From the NCBI RefSeq assembly GCF_004329715.1, contig NZ_JXSY01000011.1:1-64000 (forward strand): a DNA stretch of 64,000 nt. The letters are read 5' to 3'. The notes under the pieces are model-generated. The model was not told the origin of the DNA. It saw only the letters and a program-made list of their open reading frames with translations, and searched no databases. This document shows positions 17,149 to 24,973 of this stretch, in pieces. The position numbers and the translations under genes are program-made. How positions within the stretch are numbered: the stretch's first letter is position 1; every line of letters starts with the position of its first letter. The stretch is from Bowmanella sp. JS7-9. Lineage in GTDB: Bacteria; Pseudomonadota; Gammaproteobacteria; Enterobacterales; Alteromonadaceae.

Positions 17149-19461
17149 TTATGGCTTGAGATGCTTGATAAAATAATCGGTTTTCATCTGCATCAAATGC
17201 ATGGTGGTGCCTTCGCCCTCTCGCAATGAGTGGCTGCGGTTGGGGTAAACCATCAAATCAAACTGTTTGTTATGTTTTACCAGTTCATTGATCAGCAATT
17301 CCGACGCCTGGTAATGCACGTTGTCGTCTCCGGTGCCATGTACCAGCAGCAAATCACCCTGTAAGTCTTTGGCAAATGTAATCGGCGACGACTGGGTGTA
17401 GCTGTCCGGGTCGGTATTTGGGTTACCCGCGTAACGCTCCTGATAAATGGTGTCGTACATACGAATATCTGCCACCGGTGCCTGCGCGACGCCCACATGG
17501 AATTTGTCGCCATGGCGGAATAACAGGTTGAGAGTCGAGCTGCCGCCACCTGAGTGGCCCCATACACCTACCCGGTCGGTATTGATTTGTGGCCAGCGCT
17601 GGGCGATAGCGTCCAGTGCATCAACCTGATCCCTTACCGTCACCACACCGATTTGCTTATAGATAGATTTGCGCCAATCGCGGCCTTTGGGCGCGCGGGT
17701 GCCACGGTTATCCACCGACACCATAATAAAGCCCTGTTGTGCCATCATGGCGTTCCACAGGTAGCTGTTGCCGCCCCAGGCATCCTGTACGGTTGAGCCC
17801 CAGGGTTCGCCGTACACAAAAAAGATTACCGGGTACGTTTTGTCCTGCTGCATATTGGGTGGGAACATTACCCAACCGTCCAAGTCCACGCCATCACGGG
17901 CTTTTACGCTGAAGAACTCATGCTTCGGCAGTTGTTCTTTTGCCAGTTTGGCTTTCAGCTCGTCGTTGGTCACCAGCGTTTTTACGTTTTGGTGACCATC
18001 CACTTTGATCACCTGCGTCATCGACGGCACATTGAAACGGCTATTGGTGTGTACCGCCCAGCTGGCGTCTTTCGATAAGCTGTAGCGGTTATTACCGGCA
18101 AACTCTGCTGGGGTAATACGCTCGACCGGTTTGCTGCCATCCAGCGAGGCTTTGAACAAAAAGCGCTGCTCAGGATGGTCTGGCGACGCGGTAAAGTACA
18201 GGCTGTTAGTGGACTCGTTTAATGTCAGGAAATCCACCACGTCAAACTCACCCGGTGTCAGGTCGATAATGGTTTTGCCATCGCGGGAAATCCGATACAG
18301 GTGGCGCCAGCCATCACGTTCACTGTGGAAAATAAACGCGCTGCCATCTTTCATCCACTCGGCCGGGTAATACCATTCTAAAAAGGCGTCATCTTGGTCG
18401 GTATAGATGTTATCCACACTGCCTTTTTGCCAGTGGAATAAACGCAGTTTGTTGGTGTTCTGCTCACGATTCACGTCCTGAATCAGCAGCGCTTCGCTAT
18501 TACCTGCCCAGCTGATACGCGGGATATAACGATCGCGGTTATCGCCACCCAGTTCGGCCCATCGGGTCTTTTTGTCTTTCAATGCGACGACACCCACACG
18601 TACGGCCGAGTTGGTCTCGCCAGCTTTGGGATATGGGAAGCGGGTCAGGGTTGGATACAGTTCATCGGTGTTGTTGATCATGGTGAAATACTTCACACCA
18701 CTACTATCCAGCTGCCAGTACGCGATGCTGCTGCTATCCGGGCTCCAGCGGAAGCCGTCACGGATCGAAAATTCTTCTTCGTACACCCAATCGAAGTTGC
18801 CGTTGATGATGGTATCGCTGCCGTCATTGGTTAACGCCGTGCGCTTGCTGCTACCGAGCGTCTCGGTGAACAGGTTATTGTCCTGCACATAGGCCACTTT
18901 GCTGCTGTCAGGCGAGAACTTGGCAAACATCAGGCTCTTGGCCTTAGGCTCCTTGCCGCCCAGTTGGTACAGCGCATTGGTGTTAAGATTCAGTACCCAA
19001 AAATCACCCCGGCTGCGCGAACGCCATACCTTTTCGCCGTTGGTGAACACCAATAACCACTGGCCATCGTCCGACCATTGATAATCTTCGATAGTCAGCG
19101 CTACATCCGCGCCTTGCGGGGTTAATTGTTCAATGGTGACTAATACTTTGCGGCCACTGCCATCGGGCTGATAAAACACGATGTCATTGCCTTTAACGCC
19201 GTGTTCGTTCTCGCCTGGGGCTTTGTTATCCTCTTTTTTACGCGGCTCCAGTAAGGTGTAGCCGGTGCCGTCATCCAGCCAGCGGAAATATGTCCCGCGC
19301 TCCGGGCGGAACTCTCGATCTTTATAAATACGCTCCAGGGTGAGTTGCGCAGAAGTTGGCTCTTCTTTGGTTTGCGAGGTAGTCTGGCAAGCCGTAAGGC
19401 CAAGAATTGGTAAGGCAGTAAACAGCATTATCCGCGAGAGAAAACGAGTGCGTTGCAGCAT
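17149..19461 (-). CDS. S9 family dipeptidyl peptidase IV-type lipoprotein
   Basis: 770 residues. The N-terminal signal ends GLTAC, a lipobox, so the enzyme is probably anchored in the envelope. It has the DPP-IV beta-propeller N-domain (about residues 60-480, with the family's EEEFSIRDGFRWSPD stretch) and an alpha/beta hydrolase C-domain. The catalytic triad is visible: Ser637 in GHSGGG, Asp at 712-713 in GTGDDNVH, and His744 in NRSHSL. Such enzymes release X-Pro or X-Ala dipeptides from peptide N-termini, here likely for peptide nutrition. It is a single gene with its own terminator and a divergent neighbour. Confidence 0.9.
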   Translation of the reverse strand: MLQRTRFLSRIMLFTALPILGLTACQTTSQTKEEPTSAQLTLERIYKDREFRPERGTYFRWLDDGTGYTLLEPRKKEDNKAPGENEHGVKGNDIVFYQPDGSGRKVLVTIEQLTPQGADVALTIEDYQWSDDGQWLLVFTNGEKVWRSRSRGDFWVLNLNTNALYQLGGKEPKAKSLMFAKFSPDSSKVAYVQDNNLFTETLGSSKRTALTNDGSDTIINGNFDWVYEEEFSIRDGFRWSPDSSSIAYWQLDSSGVKYFTMINNTDELYPTLTRFPYPKAGETNSAVRVGVVALKDKKTRWAELGGDNRDRYIPRISWAGNSEALLIQDVNREQNTNKLRLFHWQKGSVDNIYTDQDDAFLEWYYPAEWMKDGSAFIFHSERDGWRHLYRISRDGKTIIDLTPGEFDVVDFLTLNESTNSLYFTASPDHPEQRFLFKASLDGSKPVERITPAEFAGNNRYSLSKDASWAVHTNSRFNVPSMTQVIKVDGHQNVKTLVTNDELKAKLAKEQLPKHEFFSVKARDGVDLDGWVMFPPNMQQDKTYPVIFFVYGEPWGSTVQDAWGGNSYLWNAMMAQQGFIMVSVDNRGTRAPKGRDWRKSIYKQIGVVTVRDQVDALDAIAQRWPQINTDRVGVWGHSGGGSSTLNLLFRHGDKFHVGVAQAPVADIRMYDTIYQERYAGNPNTDPDSYTQSSPITFAKDLQGDLLLVHGTGDDNVHYQASELLINELVKHNKQFDLMVYPNRSHSLREGEGTTMHLMQMKTDYFIKHLKP

Positions 19462-19630
19462 GGGCGATTCCGTCGTTGTTATTTTGTGGCTTTATCCTAT
19501 GCAACTTCGCCGGCATTGCAATCAGCCGACTCACTTAACCGTCTGAACCTGCGATTTTTTCCGATATTTTTCAGATTTTTATCTGAAATCTTTGCAAAAT
19601 AGCATCCCTAATCAATCAACCTCGTAGTGC

Positions 19631-20410
19631 ATGGCGTACGAAAAGTTTTATCAGCCCCTGCGTGCAGTCAATGCCGCCGATTTCCATACCTGTTATTACT
19701 GCGGGTGTGTGACAAGTGGTGAGGATTTTGTGCCGCCGCTAGCCGAGATCGCGGCGTATAAACGTGCCGACAGCGGTGCGGATTTTATTCGCGTACCCGC
19801 CTGCGGCGAATGTGCGCGGGTACTGAAAAACTGTTCCAGCGGGCAGTTGGCGCTGCGGGTGGATTTTATTAAGCGCTACCTAAACCAGCATTACGCACAG
19901 GCACTGCGGGTCTACCAGATGTGGGAAAGTGATGAACTAGCCGAGATGGATGCGGCCTTTCGGATCTCGCTGGCAGCCGGTATGCGCCTGGGTGAAGAGG
20001 CGCAGCAGCGGCTGGATTATCCCGGGTTTCGTTACGAAGTCGACGGTCACAAAAGCGGGCAAGTGGCGGTGGTGGCTAAGGTGTATGCGGTGCATGAACG
20101 CACCTTCGCGGATTACAAATCCGCTCTAAATTACGCCCACGAGGAAAGCCGCATTCCTAAAGGCCGTCTGGCCGAGCTGTATCTCCAGCAGGGTGAGAGT
20201 TTTGATAAGGCTATTCACGCTTTTCAGCAAAATGCGGCGAAAAAGGCATTCGAGCGGGAGTTAAAAGACAAATGCAAGGTGTTTGCCGCTACGCATGTAC
20301 AACATCCCAAATTTATTGAGCGTACCGTGCGCCAATATCTGCAACAGGATGACAGCCTGAGTATCGCCGCCGCGCTTGAAAAGCTCAGGCAGGAGCGGTT
20401 TGCAGACTAG
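19631..20410 (+). CDS. Putative zinc-finger protein, HNH-like N-terminus
   Basis: 259 residues. Two CxxC pairs near the N-terminus (Cys21/Cys24 and Cys58/Cys61) look like a four-cysteine zinc site of the kind seen in HNH nucleases and zinc ribbons. No convincing HNH catalytic histidine follows. The rest is helical and charged, with QQNAAKKAFEREL and a Gln/Lys-rich C-terminus. Nothing identifies substrate or pathway. It starts at ATG 19631, about 170 bp from the divergent peptidase gene. Confidence 0.45.
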   Translation: MAYEKFYQPLRAVNAADFHTCYYCGCVTSGEDFVPPLAEIAAYKRADSGADFIRVPACGECARVLKNCSSGQLALRVDFIKRYLNQHYAQALRVYQMWESDELAEMDAAFRISLAAGMRLGEEAQQRLDYPGFRYEVDGHKSGQVAVVAKVYAVHERTFADYKSALNYAHEESRIPKGRLAELYLQQGESFDKAIHAFQQNAAKKAFERELKDKCKVFAATHVQHPKFIERTVRQYLQQDDSLSIAAALEKLRQERFAD

Positions 20411-20426
20411 GCTGCCAGTGTAAACA

Positions 20427-20510
20427 TTAACGCTGACGCCGCACCCACCAACGGGCAATCAATACCGCCGAAATGACCAGTGCTGCCAAAATCAAATAGT
20501 TGGTGAGCAT
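20427..20510 (-). CDS. 27-residue single-pass membrane peptide
   Basis: ATG at 20510 (minus strand) is preceded by AGGAGGGAAC, a near-perfect ribosome site at ideal distance. The frame encodes 27 residues: MLTNY, then a hydrophobic helix of about 15 residues (LILAALVISAVLIAR), then WWVRRQR and a stop at 20427. The hydrophobic core with a positive tail is typical of small inner-membrane regulatory proteins. No downstream minus-strand gene overlaps it, so it is probably expressed alone. Function unknown. Confidence 0.6.
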   Translation of the reverse strand: MLTNYLILAALVISAVLIARWWVRRQR

Positions 20511-20679
20511 GTTCCCTCCTAAACCCTCAATATGTCATTGCATTGACTGTAGTTGAATTCTAAGTCTTTAACCCCTCTGAGCTACTTTTTGCTGACATGC
20601 GTGGTAGTCAAATCAAATCCAGCCTCAGTCACGTAAATCCGATATACTTCGCGCTGACATTATTCTTTGGAGCTAAATA

Positions 20680-21108
20680 ATGCGTGTATGTGGTGTAGAA
20701 CTGGCGGGCAATGATGCCAACATTGCCTTACTGAATCTGGAAAATGGCATGTTCCGAATCCCCGATTGCCGCACCCGCAAAGTCAGTTTGCAAAAGGCTG
20801 CCACTGCCCATGAGCTTAAATACTTTCAAAAATCCTTCGCGCAGCTGGTACAGGATTACAAAATTGAAAAAATTATCATCCGTCAGCGGCCGATGAAGGG
20901 GAAATTTGCTGGCGGAGCAATTGGCTTTAAGCTGGAAGCCGCGCTGGAGCTGTTAAGCGGCGTGGAAGTGATTGTGATGCCACCTACTGAGATCAAATCG
21001 GCGTTAAAAGAAAACGGCATGTTCGTGGACTTTGCCGAGACGGGTTTAAAAAGCTTTCAAAAACAAGCGTTTGAGACCGCGCTGGCCTATGTGAGTAAAG
21101 ATCTGTAA
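20680..21108 (+). CDS. DUF3010 family protein
   Basis: 142 residues starting MRVCGVELAGNDANIALL, with an RNase H-like, RuvC-type first strand (two acidic residues near the N-terminus) and KIIIRQRPMKGKFAGGAIGFKLEAALEL in the middle. This agrees with the DUF3010 family of gammaproteobacteria, whose function is unknown. GGAG lies about 7 nt before ATG 20680. It is a single gene; an 8-bp GC-rich hairpin without a T tract (21135-21158) lies downstream. Confidence 0.7.
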   Translation: MRVCGVELAGNDANIALLNLENGMFRIPDCRTRKVSLQKAATAHELKYFQKSFAQLVQDYKIEKIIIRQRPMKGKFAGGAIGFKLEAALELLSGVEVIVMPPTEIKSALKENGMFVDFAETGLKSFQKQAFETALAYVSKDL

Positions 21109-21134
21109 ATCCTTTATATTGACCTGATTACTGG

Positions 21135-21158
21135 CCGGTGCCACTGGTATGGCGCCGG
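21135..21158 (+). terminator. GC-rich hairpin downstream of DUF3010 gene
   Basis: CCGGTGCC (21135-21142) pairs with GGCGCCGG (21151-21158), one G-U pair, loop of 8. There is no T tract after it, so it is only a weak terminator candidate and might instead protect the mRNA end. Confidence 0.35.
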
Positions 21159-21225
21159 ATAAATTGGCTGACTCCTCAGCTGATGCCAACATCACTTATC
21201 GCTCAGCGCATCCCTAAATAAATAT

Positions 21226-21254
21226 TTGATCATTTATCCGCCATCATATATAAC
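21226..21254 (+). promoter_or_regulatory. Sigma-70-like promoter of merR-VWA operon
   Basis: TTGATC (21226-21231) and TATAAC (21249-21254) are separated by 17 bp, about 30 bp before the ATG of the MerR gene. No clear MerR-type dyad is visible within the spacer. Confidence 0.45.
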
Positions 21255-21285
21255 ACTATGACTGTCAAATAAATGTGTTAAATAA

Positions 21286-21684
21286 ATGGCGGATTATTCC
21301 CTCTCAGAACTGGAGACGTTAACCGGCTTAGCGGCGCGGACGATTCGGTTTTACATTCAAAAAGGCCTGGTGCAGGCGCCATTCGGGGCGCGTAAAACCC
21401 CCCGTTACACCGAAAAACATGTTGAGCAACTGCTGTTGGTTAAGCAGTACAAGGATGCGGGCTTAAACCTTGGCCGGATTGCGCAGTTGCTTAATCAACC
21501 CGATATCCCCACACCGCAGATTGATGCCGGCAGTATTAGTGTTATTTCGCGCATTGCCATTGCACCCGGAGTGGCGCTGGATATCGACAGGGGGGTCTGC
21601 ACGCTAACTGATCAACAACTGCGTGATCTGGCCAACCACATCATTCAATCACTGACGCCCATGCAGGGAGGCTCCCATGATTAA
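21286..21684 (+). CDS. MerR family transcriptional regulator
   Basis: 132 residues. The N-terminal winged helix-turn-helix has the MerR layout (YSLSELETLTGLAARTIRFYIQ), followed by KYTEKHVEQL-type wing sequence and a dimerisation helix. The effector part is short (about residues 75-132) and has no conserved cysteines for metal binding. It overlaps the next gene by 8 bp, so regulator and VIT-VWA protein are made together, and it probably regulates its own operon. Effector unknown. Confidence 0.8.
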   Translation: MADYSLSELETLTGLAARTIRFYIQKGLVQAPFGARKTPRYTEKHVEQLLLVKQYKDAGLNLGRIAQLLNQPDIPTPQIDAGSISVISRIAIAPGVALDIDRGVCTLTDQQLRDLANHIIQSLTPMQGGSHD

Positions 21685-23686
21685 TCCGTTATCTGCCACT
21701 ATTGATGTCGAATTAAATTCGATCCTGGCGATCACCCGGTACACGCTCAATTACACCAATCAACAGGCCATGCCTGTCGAGGCGATTTATCACTTCACTT
21801 TGCCGCGTATTGCTGCGGTGTTGGGGTGTGAGGTCACCATCGACGGGCGAACGTATGCAGCTGTCATTAAGGGCAAACAAACAGCGTCATCAGACTATGA
21901 ACAGGCCATCCGTGAAAAGCGCCGTAGTGTGCTGGTGGAGTCGCTGCAAGATGGGGTGTACGCCATTAATATGGGTAATCTGGCGGCGGGTGAGTCCATT
22001 CAAATCAGCTTGCAGCTGGGTCAGGCGCTGGTGGCGCAAGATGCGGGTAATAAACTTATCTATCGCTTACCTACGCAGATTTTTCCGCGCTATGGGGTGA
22101 GCAATAACGATTTGATGCCGGACGTGAATCTGTTTGCCCATTATCCGTTCGCTCTGAACATCCGGGATAAAGGTGTTAAAGTGCTGGCCAGCTCCCATCC
22201 ACTGCAACAAAGAGAGGATGGGCTGGCGATGCAGGGCGTTCTGGATAGGGATATTTATCTGGAATTCAGCGCGTCGGCAACCTGCGGTTTATTGCAAGCC
22301 ACGTGGCAAGGGCATAGCTATACGCTGGGGTATCCCGCTATTGCTGATGCGCAGGTTGGCGAGCCGCAGGCGTTTAACCTGCATATTGTGGCGGATCGCT
22401 CCGGCTCCATGCTGGGTGATAGCATCGCATTGCTGCGTAGCGCGCTGGATGGGTTGTTGGTGAATCTGGATGACAGTACAGGTGTCAATCTGACCTCATT
22501 TGGGTGCAAATACAGCCTGTTTAAAGAGTCGGTAAAGCCGCTGAATGGCTCTTATCGTAAGCAACTACGCCAGTTTGTCGCCACCATCGAGGCGGATATG
22601 GGCGGTACCGAAGTTATGCCGGCGCTGCTGGCCACGATTAAGTCACTGCCGCATGCAGGCGAGCGTGAAAATCATCTGGTGCTCATCACCGATGGGCATG
22701 TTGATGTGTGTGATGAGCAAATGGCGGCCGTAACGCTGCTCTGTAAACAGCATGGCGTGACAATTCATGTGATTGGCGTGGGCTATAGCGTCAATGCCGA
22801 TTTGGCCGGGCGCTTAACGGATGCCACCGGCGGGCGTCTGGTGCTGGTTAATCCGCAGGCGGAATTTGCCGGCGCCATCGCGGATTTAGCCGCGGAATGT
22901 GGCTTTGCACAACTGACGAATCCGTGGCAGTGGCAGCAGCATGATTGGGGTATCAATGCACCGTGTTTCAGCCCGGGATTGCCGCGCTTGGTGATGGCAA
23001 AAGGTTGCGATGCCCAGTTCAAAAACGGTGATAGCGCCATGCCAGTGACGGAAATTGAGGGTAAATGGGCGCAGGCATTGGTGAAAATTGCCGGTATGCA
23101 GGAATATCTGCTGTCATCGCATCCACACAGCGGTGAGTTATCCACTCAGCTGGAATTACTGACGGCTTACACCGGCATGATTATGGTGGATACCGGCGGC
23201 GACCTGGTGGAAGGGGATACGCAAACTATGGTGGTGCCACATATGCGACCGGCAAGCCGTGTTATGTTTTCACGCGGTGGACCGATGGATGCGGCTAGCC
23301 CTGGTGCGCGGGATGAATATTTGGATATTCCGGTGTTTTTACGCAAAAAACCGGATTACGTACCGTCACAGCGTTTTGCCGATACTATGCTGGCAGCACT
23401 TGCCAGTGTCTGGCGCTCGCCTCAGTTTACCCAAATTGGTTGCCGTCGAATGGGTATCAGCGATACCTTGTTGGAAATGCTTAAAACCTGGGCACAGCGC
23501 GACAACTTGCCGTTTAGACAGGTGTTGGCCCTGTACCTGAGGCTCTACGCCGAGGCAAAAAATATGCACCTGAGTAAGCGGGTATTAAAACGCCTGAATG
23601 TGGAATGGAACGAGGAAAATCAGGCTCTGCGCGATGATATGCAGTTGTATATCAGCTCCACACTGGCGTCTGAGCCTGCGGCCTGA
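21677..23686 (+). CDS. VIT and von Willebrand A domain protein
   Basis: 669 residues. An N-terminal VIT (vault/inter-alpha-trypsin) domain spans about residues 1-130. A VWA domain around residues 230-400 has the metal-site motif DRSGSM, the Thr of GGTEVMPAL and the Asp of LITDGHVD, so it should bind Mg2+ and a protein ligand. There is no signal peptide or membrane anchor, so it is probably cytoplasmic, unlike the LPXTG- or TM-anchored VIT-VWA proteins of many bacteria. The C-terminal 150 residues are helical. Pairing with a MerR regulator gives no direct function. Confidence 0.8.
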   Translation: MINPLSATIDVELNSILAITRYTLNYTNQQAMPVEAIYHFTLPRIAAVLGCEVTIDGRTYAAVIKGKQTASSDYEQAIREKRRSVLVESLQDGVYAINMGNLAAGESIQISLQLGQALVAQDAGNKLIYRLPTQIFPRYGVSNNDLMPDVNLFAHYPFALNIRDKGVKVLASSHPLQQREDGLAMQGVLDRDIYLEFSASATCGLLQATWQGHSYTLGYPAIADAQVGEPQAFNLHIVADRSGSMLGDSIALLRSALDGLLVNLDDSTGVNLTSFGCKYSLFKESVKPLNGSYRKQLRQFVATIEADMGGTEVMPALLATIKSLPHAGERENHLVLITDGHVDVCDEQMAAVTLLCKQHGVTIHVIGVGYSVNADLAGRLTDATGGRLVLVNPQAEFAGAIADLAAECGFAQLTNPWQWQQHDWGINAPCFSPGLPRLVMAKGCDAQFKNGDSAMPVTEIEGKWAQALVKIAGMQEYLLSSHPHSGELSTQLELLTAYTGMIMVDTGGDLVEGDTQTMVVPHMRPASRVMFSRGGPMDAASPGARDEYLDIPVFLRKKPDYVPSQRFADTMLAALASVWRSPQFTQIGCRRMGISDTLLEMLKTWAQRDNLPFRQVLALYLRLYAEAKNMHLSKRVLKRLNVEWNEENQALRDDMQLYISSTLASEPAA

Positions 23687-23692
23687 GCATAA

Positions 23693-23728
23693 TTGCCACG
23701 GTAAAGCCCATCATGCGTGCCGTGGCAA
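23693..23728. terminator. Inverted repeat between convergent genes
   Basis: TTGCCACGG (23693-23701) and CCGTGGCAA (23720-23728) are perfect inverted repeats around an 18-nt loop, placed between the stops of the VWA gene and the convergent oxidoreductase gene. Probably a two-way terminator, although only the plus strand has a short T-rich tail (ATATTTTG). Confidence 0.5.
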
Positions 23729-23740
23729 CGATATTTTGCC

Positions 23741-24721
23741 TTAGTCCGCGATTTTCACTACTACCCGCCCTTTGAGTTTGCCGGCCAGTAATGCATTGGC
23801 ATTAGGGATCACTTCGTCCAACGGGATCTCGGTGAGCATTTTATCCAATAATTGCATGTCCAAATCGGTTGCTAACCGCTGCCACGCTGCGAGGCGTTTT
23901 TCGCGCGGACACATCACGCTGTCGACCCCAATCAAATGCACGCCACGCAGAATAAATGGCGCGACGGTGGCGGGTAATTGCATGCTCTCGGCCAGTCCAC
24001 AAGCGGCCACCGCACCGCCATATTTGGTCTGGGCACATGCATTGGCCAGGGTATTGCCGCCTGCCACATCGATAACGCCCGCCCAGCGTTCTTTAGCCAG
24101 AGGTTTACCCGGCGCGCTGAATTCATCGCGCGGCAGGATCTGTTTGGCTCCCAATTGGTGTAAGTACTCTGCGGCGTCCGATTTGCCGCTCACTGCGGTG
24201 ACGGAATAACCTAATTTACTTAGCAGGGCGATTGCCACACTGCCCACCCCGCCAGTGGCGCCAGTGATCAGAATCTCGCCATCGTCAGGTTGGATTCCGT
24301 GCTTTTCCAGTGCCATTACGCACAGCATCGCGGTGTAACCCGCGGTACCGATAGCCATGGCATAGCGCGGGGTTATGCCATCAGGCAGAGGGATCAGCCA
24401 GTCACCTTTTACCCTTGCAATCTGGGCATAACCGCCCCAATGGCCCTCACCGACACCCCAACCGTTGAGCACCACATAATCCCCCGCTTTGTAGCGACTA
24501 TCGCCGGACTCACGCACTTTGCCGACAAAATCGATACCCGGTACCATCGGGAAACTGCGTACCACCGGCGCTTTACCGCTAATGGCCAGTGCATCTTTGT
24601 AATTGATGGTGGACCATTCCACATCAACCGAGACGTCCCCATCGGGCAATTGAGATTCCTCAACCAATTGCACTGAGGCCTGATATTGATTTTCTGGTTT
24701 ATCGACGATGATCGCGCGCAT
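23741..24721 (-). CDS. acuI: AcuI/YhdH-type acrylyl-CoA reductase, MDR family
   Basis: 326 residues of the medium-chain dehydrogenase/reductase superfamily, zinc-independent branch: MRAIIVDKPENQYQ N-terminus, NADPH-binding GATGGVGSVA, and GAKQILPRDEF typical of YhdH/AcuI. Members reduce acryloyl-CoA to propionyl-CoA with NADPH, which detoxifies acrylate from DMSP and feeds propionate metabolism. ATG 24721 has AGGAGGG at ideal spacing; a start at 24751 is not needed. It stands alone, convergent to the VWA gene, with no DMSP lyase beside it. Confidence 0.85.
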   Translation of the reverse strand: MRAIIVDKPENQYQASVQLVEESQLPDGDVSVDVEWSTINYKDALAISGKAPVVRSFPMVPGIDFVGKVRESGDSRYKAGDYVVLNGWGVGEGHWGGYAQIARVKGDWLIPLPDGITPRYAMAIGTAGYTAMLCVMALEKHGIQPDDGEILITGATGGVGSVAIALLSKLGYSVTAVSGKSDAAEYLHQLGAKQILPRDEFSAPGKPLAKERWAGVIDVAGGNTLANACAQTKYGGAVAACGLAESMQLPATVAPFILRGVHLIGVDSVMCPREKRLAAWQRLATDLDMQLLDKMLTEIPLDEVIPNANALLAGKLKGRVVVKIAD

Positions 24722-24973
24722 GACACCCTCCTGAATCAGTATTGCAACCACGCTAGCCTATTCGCTTGTAATTCGACAGGGCTTTACGACTAATCGCCTA
24801 TACTGTTTTCGCCAGAACCCGAAAATCTTCCATTTGTGAAAAATCCAAGATGGTTTAGTTATTACTATGATTAACACGTGAGAGTGGGAAATGTCTGGCG
24901 CTACTATTCAGCTTTTTGGCGTTACATGCTAATTTCGTAAGTGTTTGTGTCTTTGTGGTTTTTGGTGGCAGCA

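Noticed and set aside
24884-24932. 13-codon leader frame before the GGDEF-EAL gene
   Set aside because: A start and stop exist but there is no attenuator-like structure after it; not enough support.
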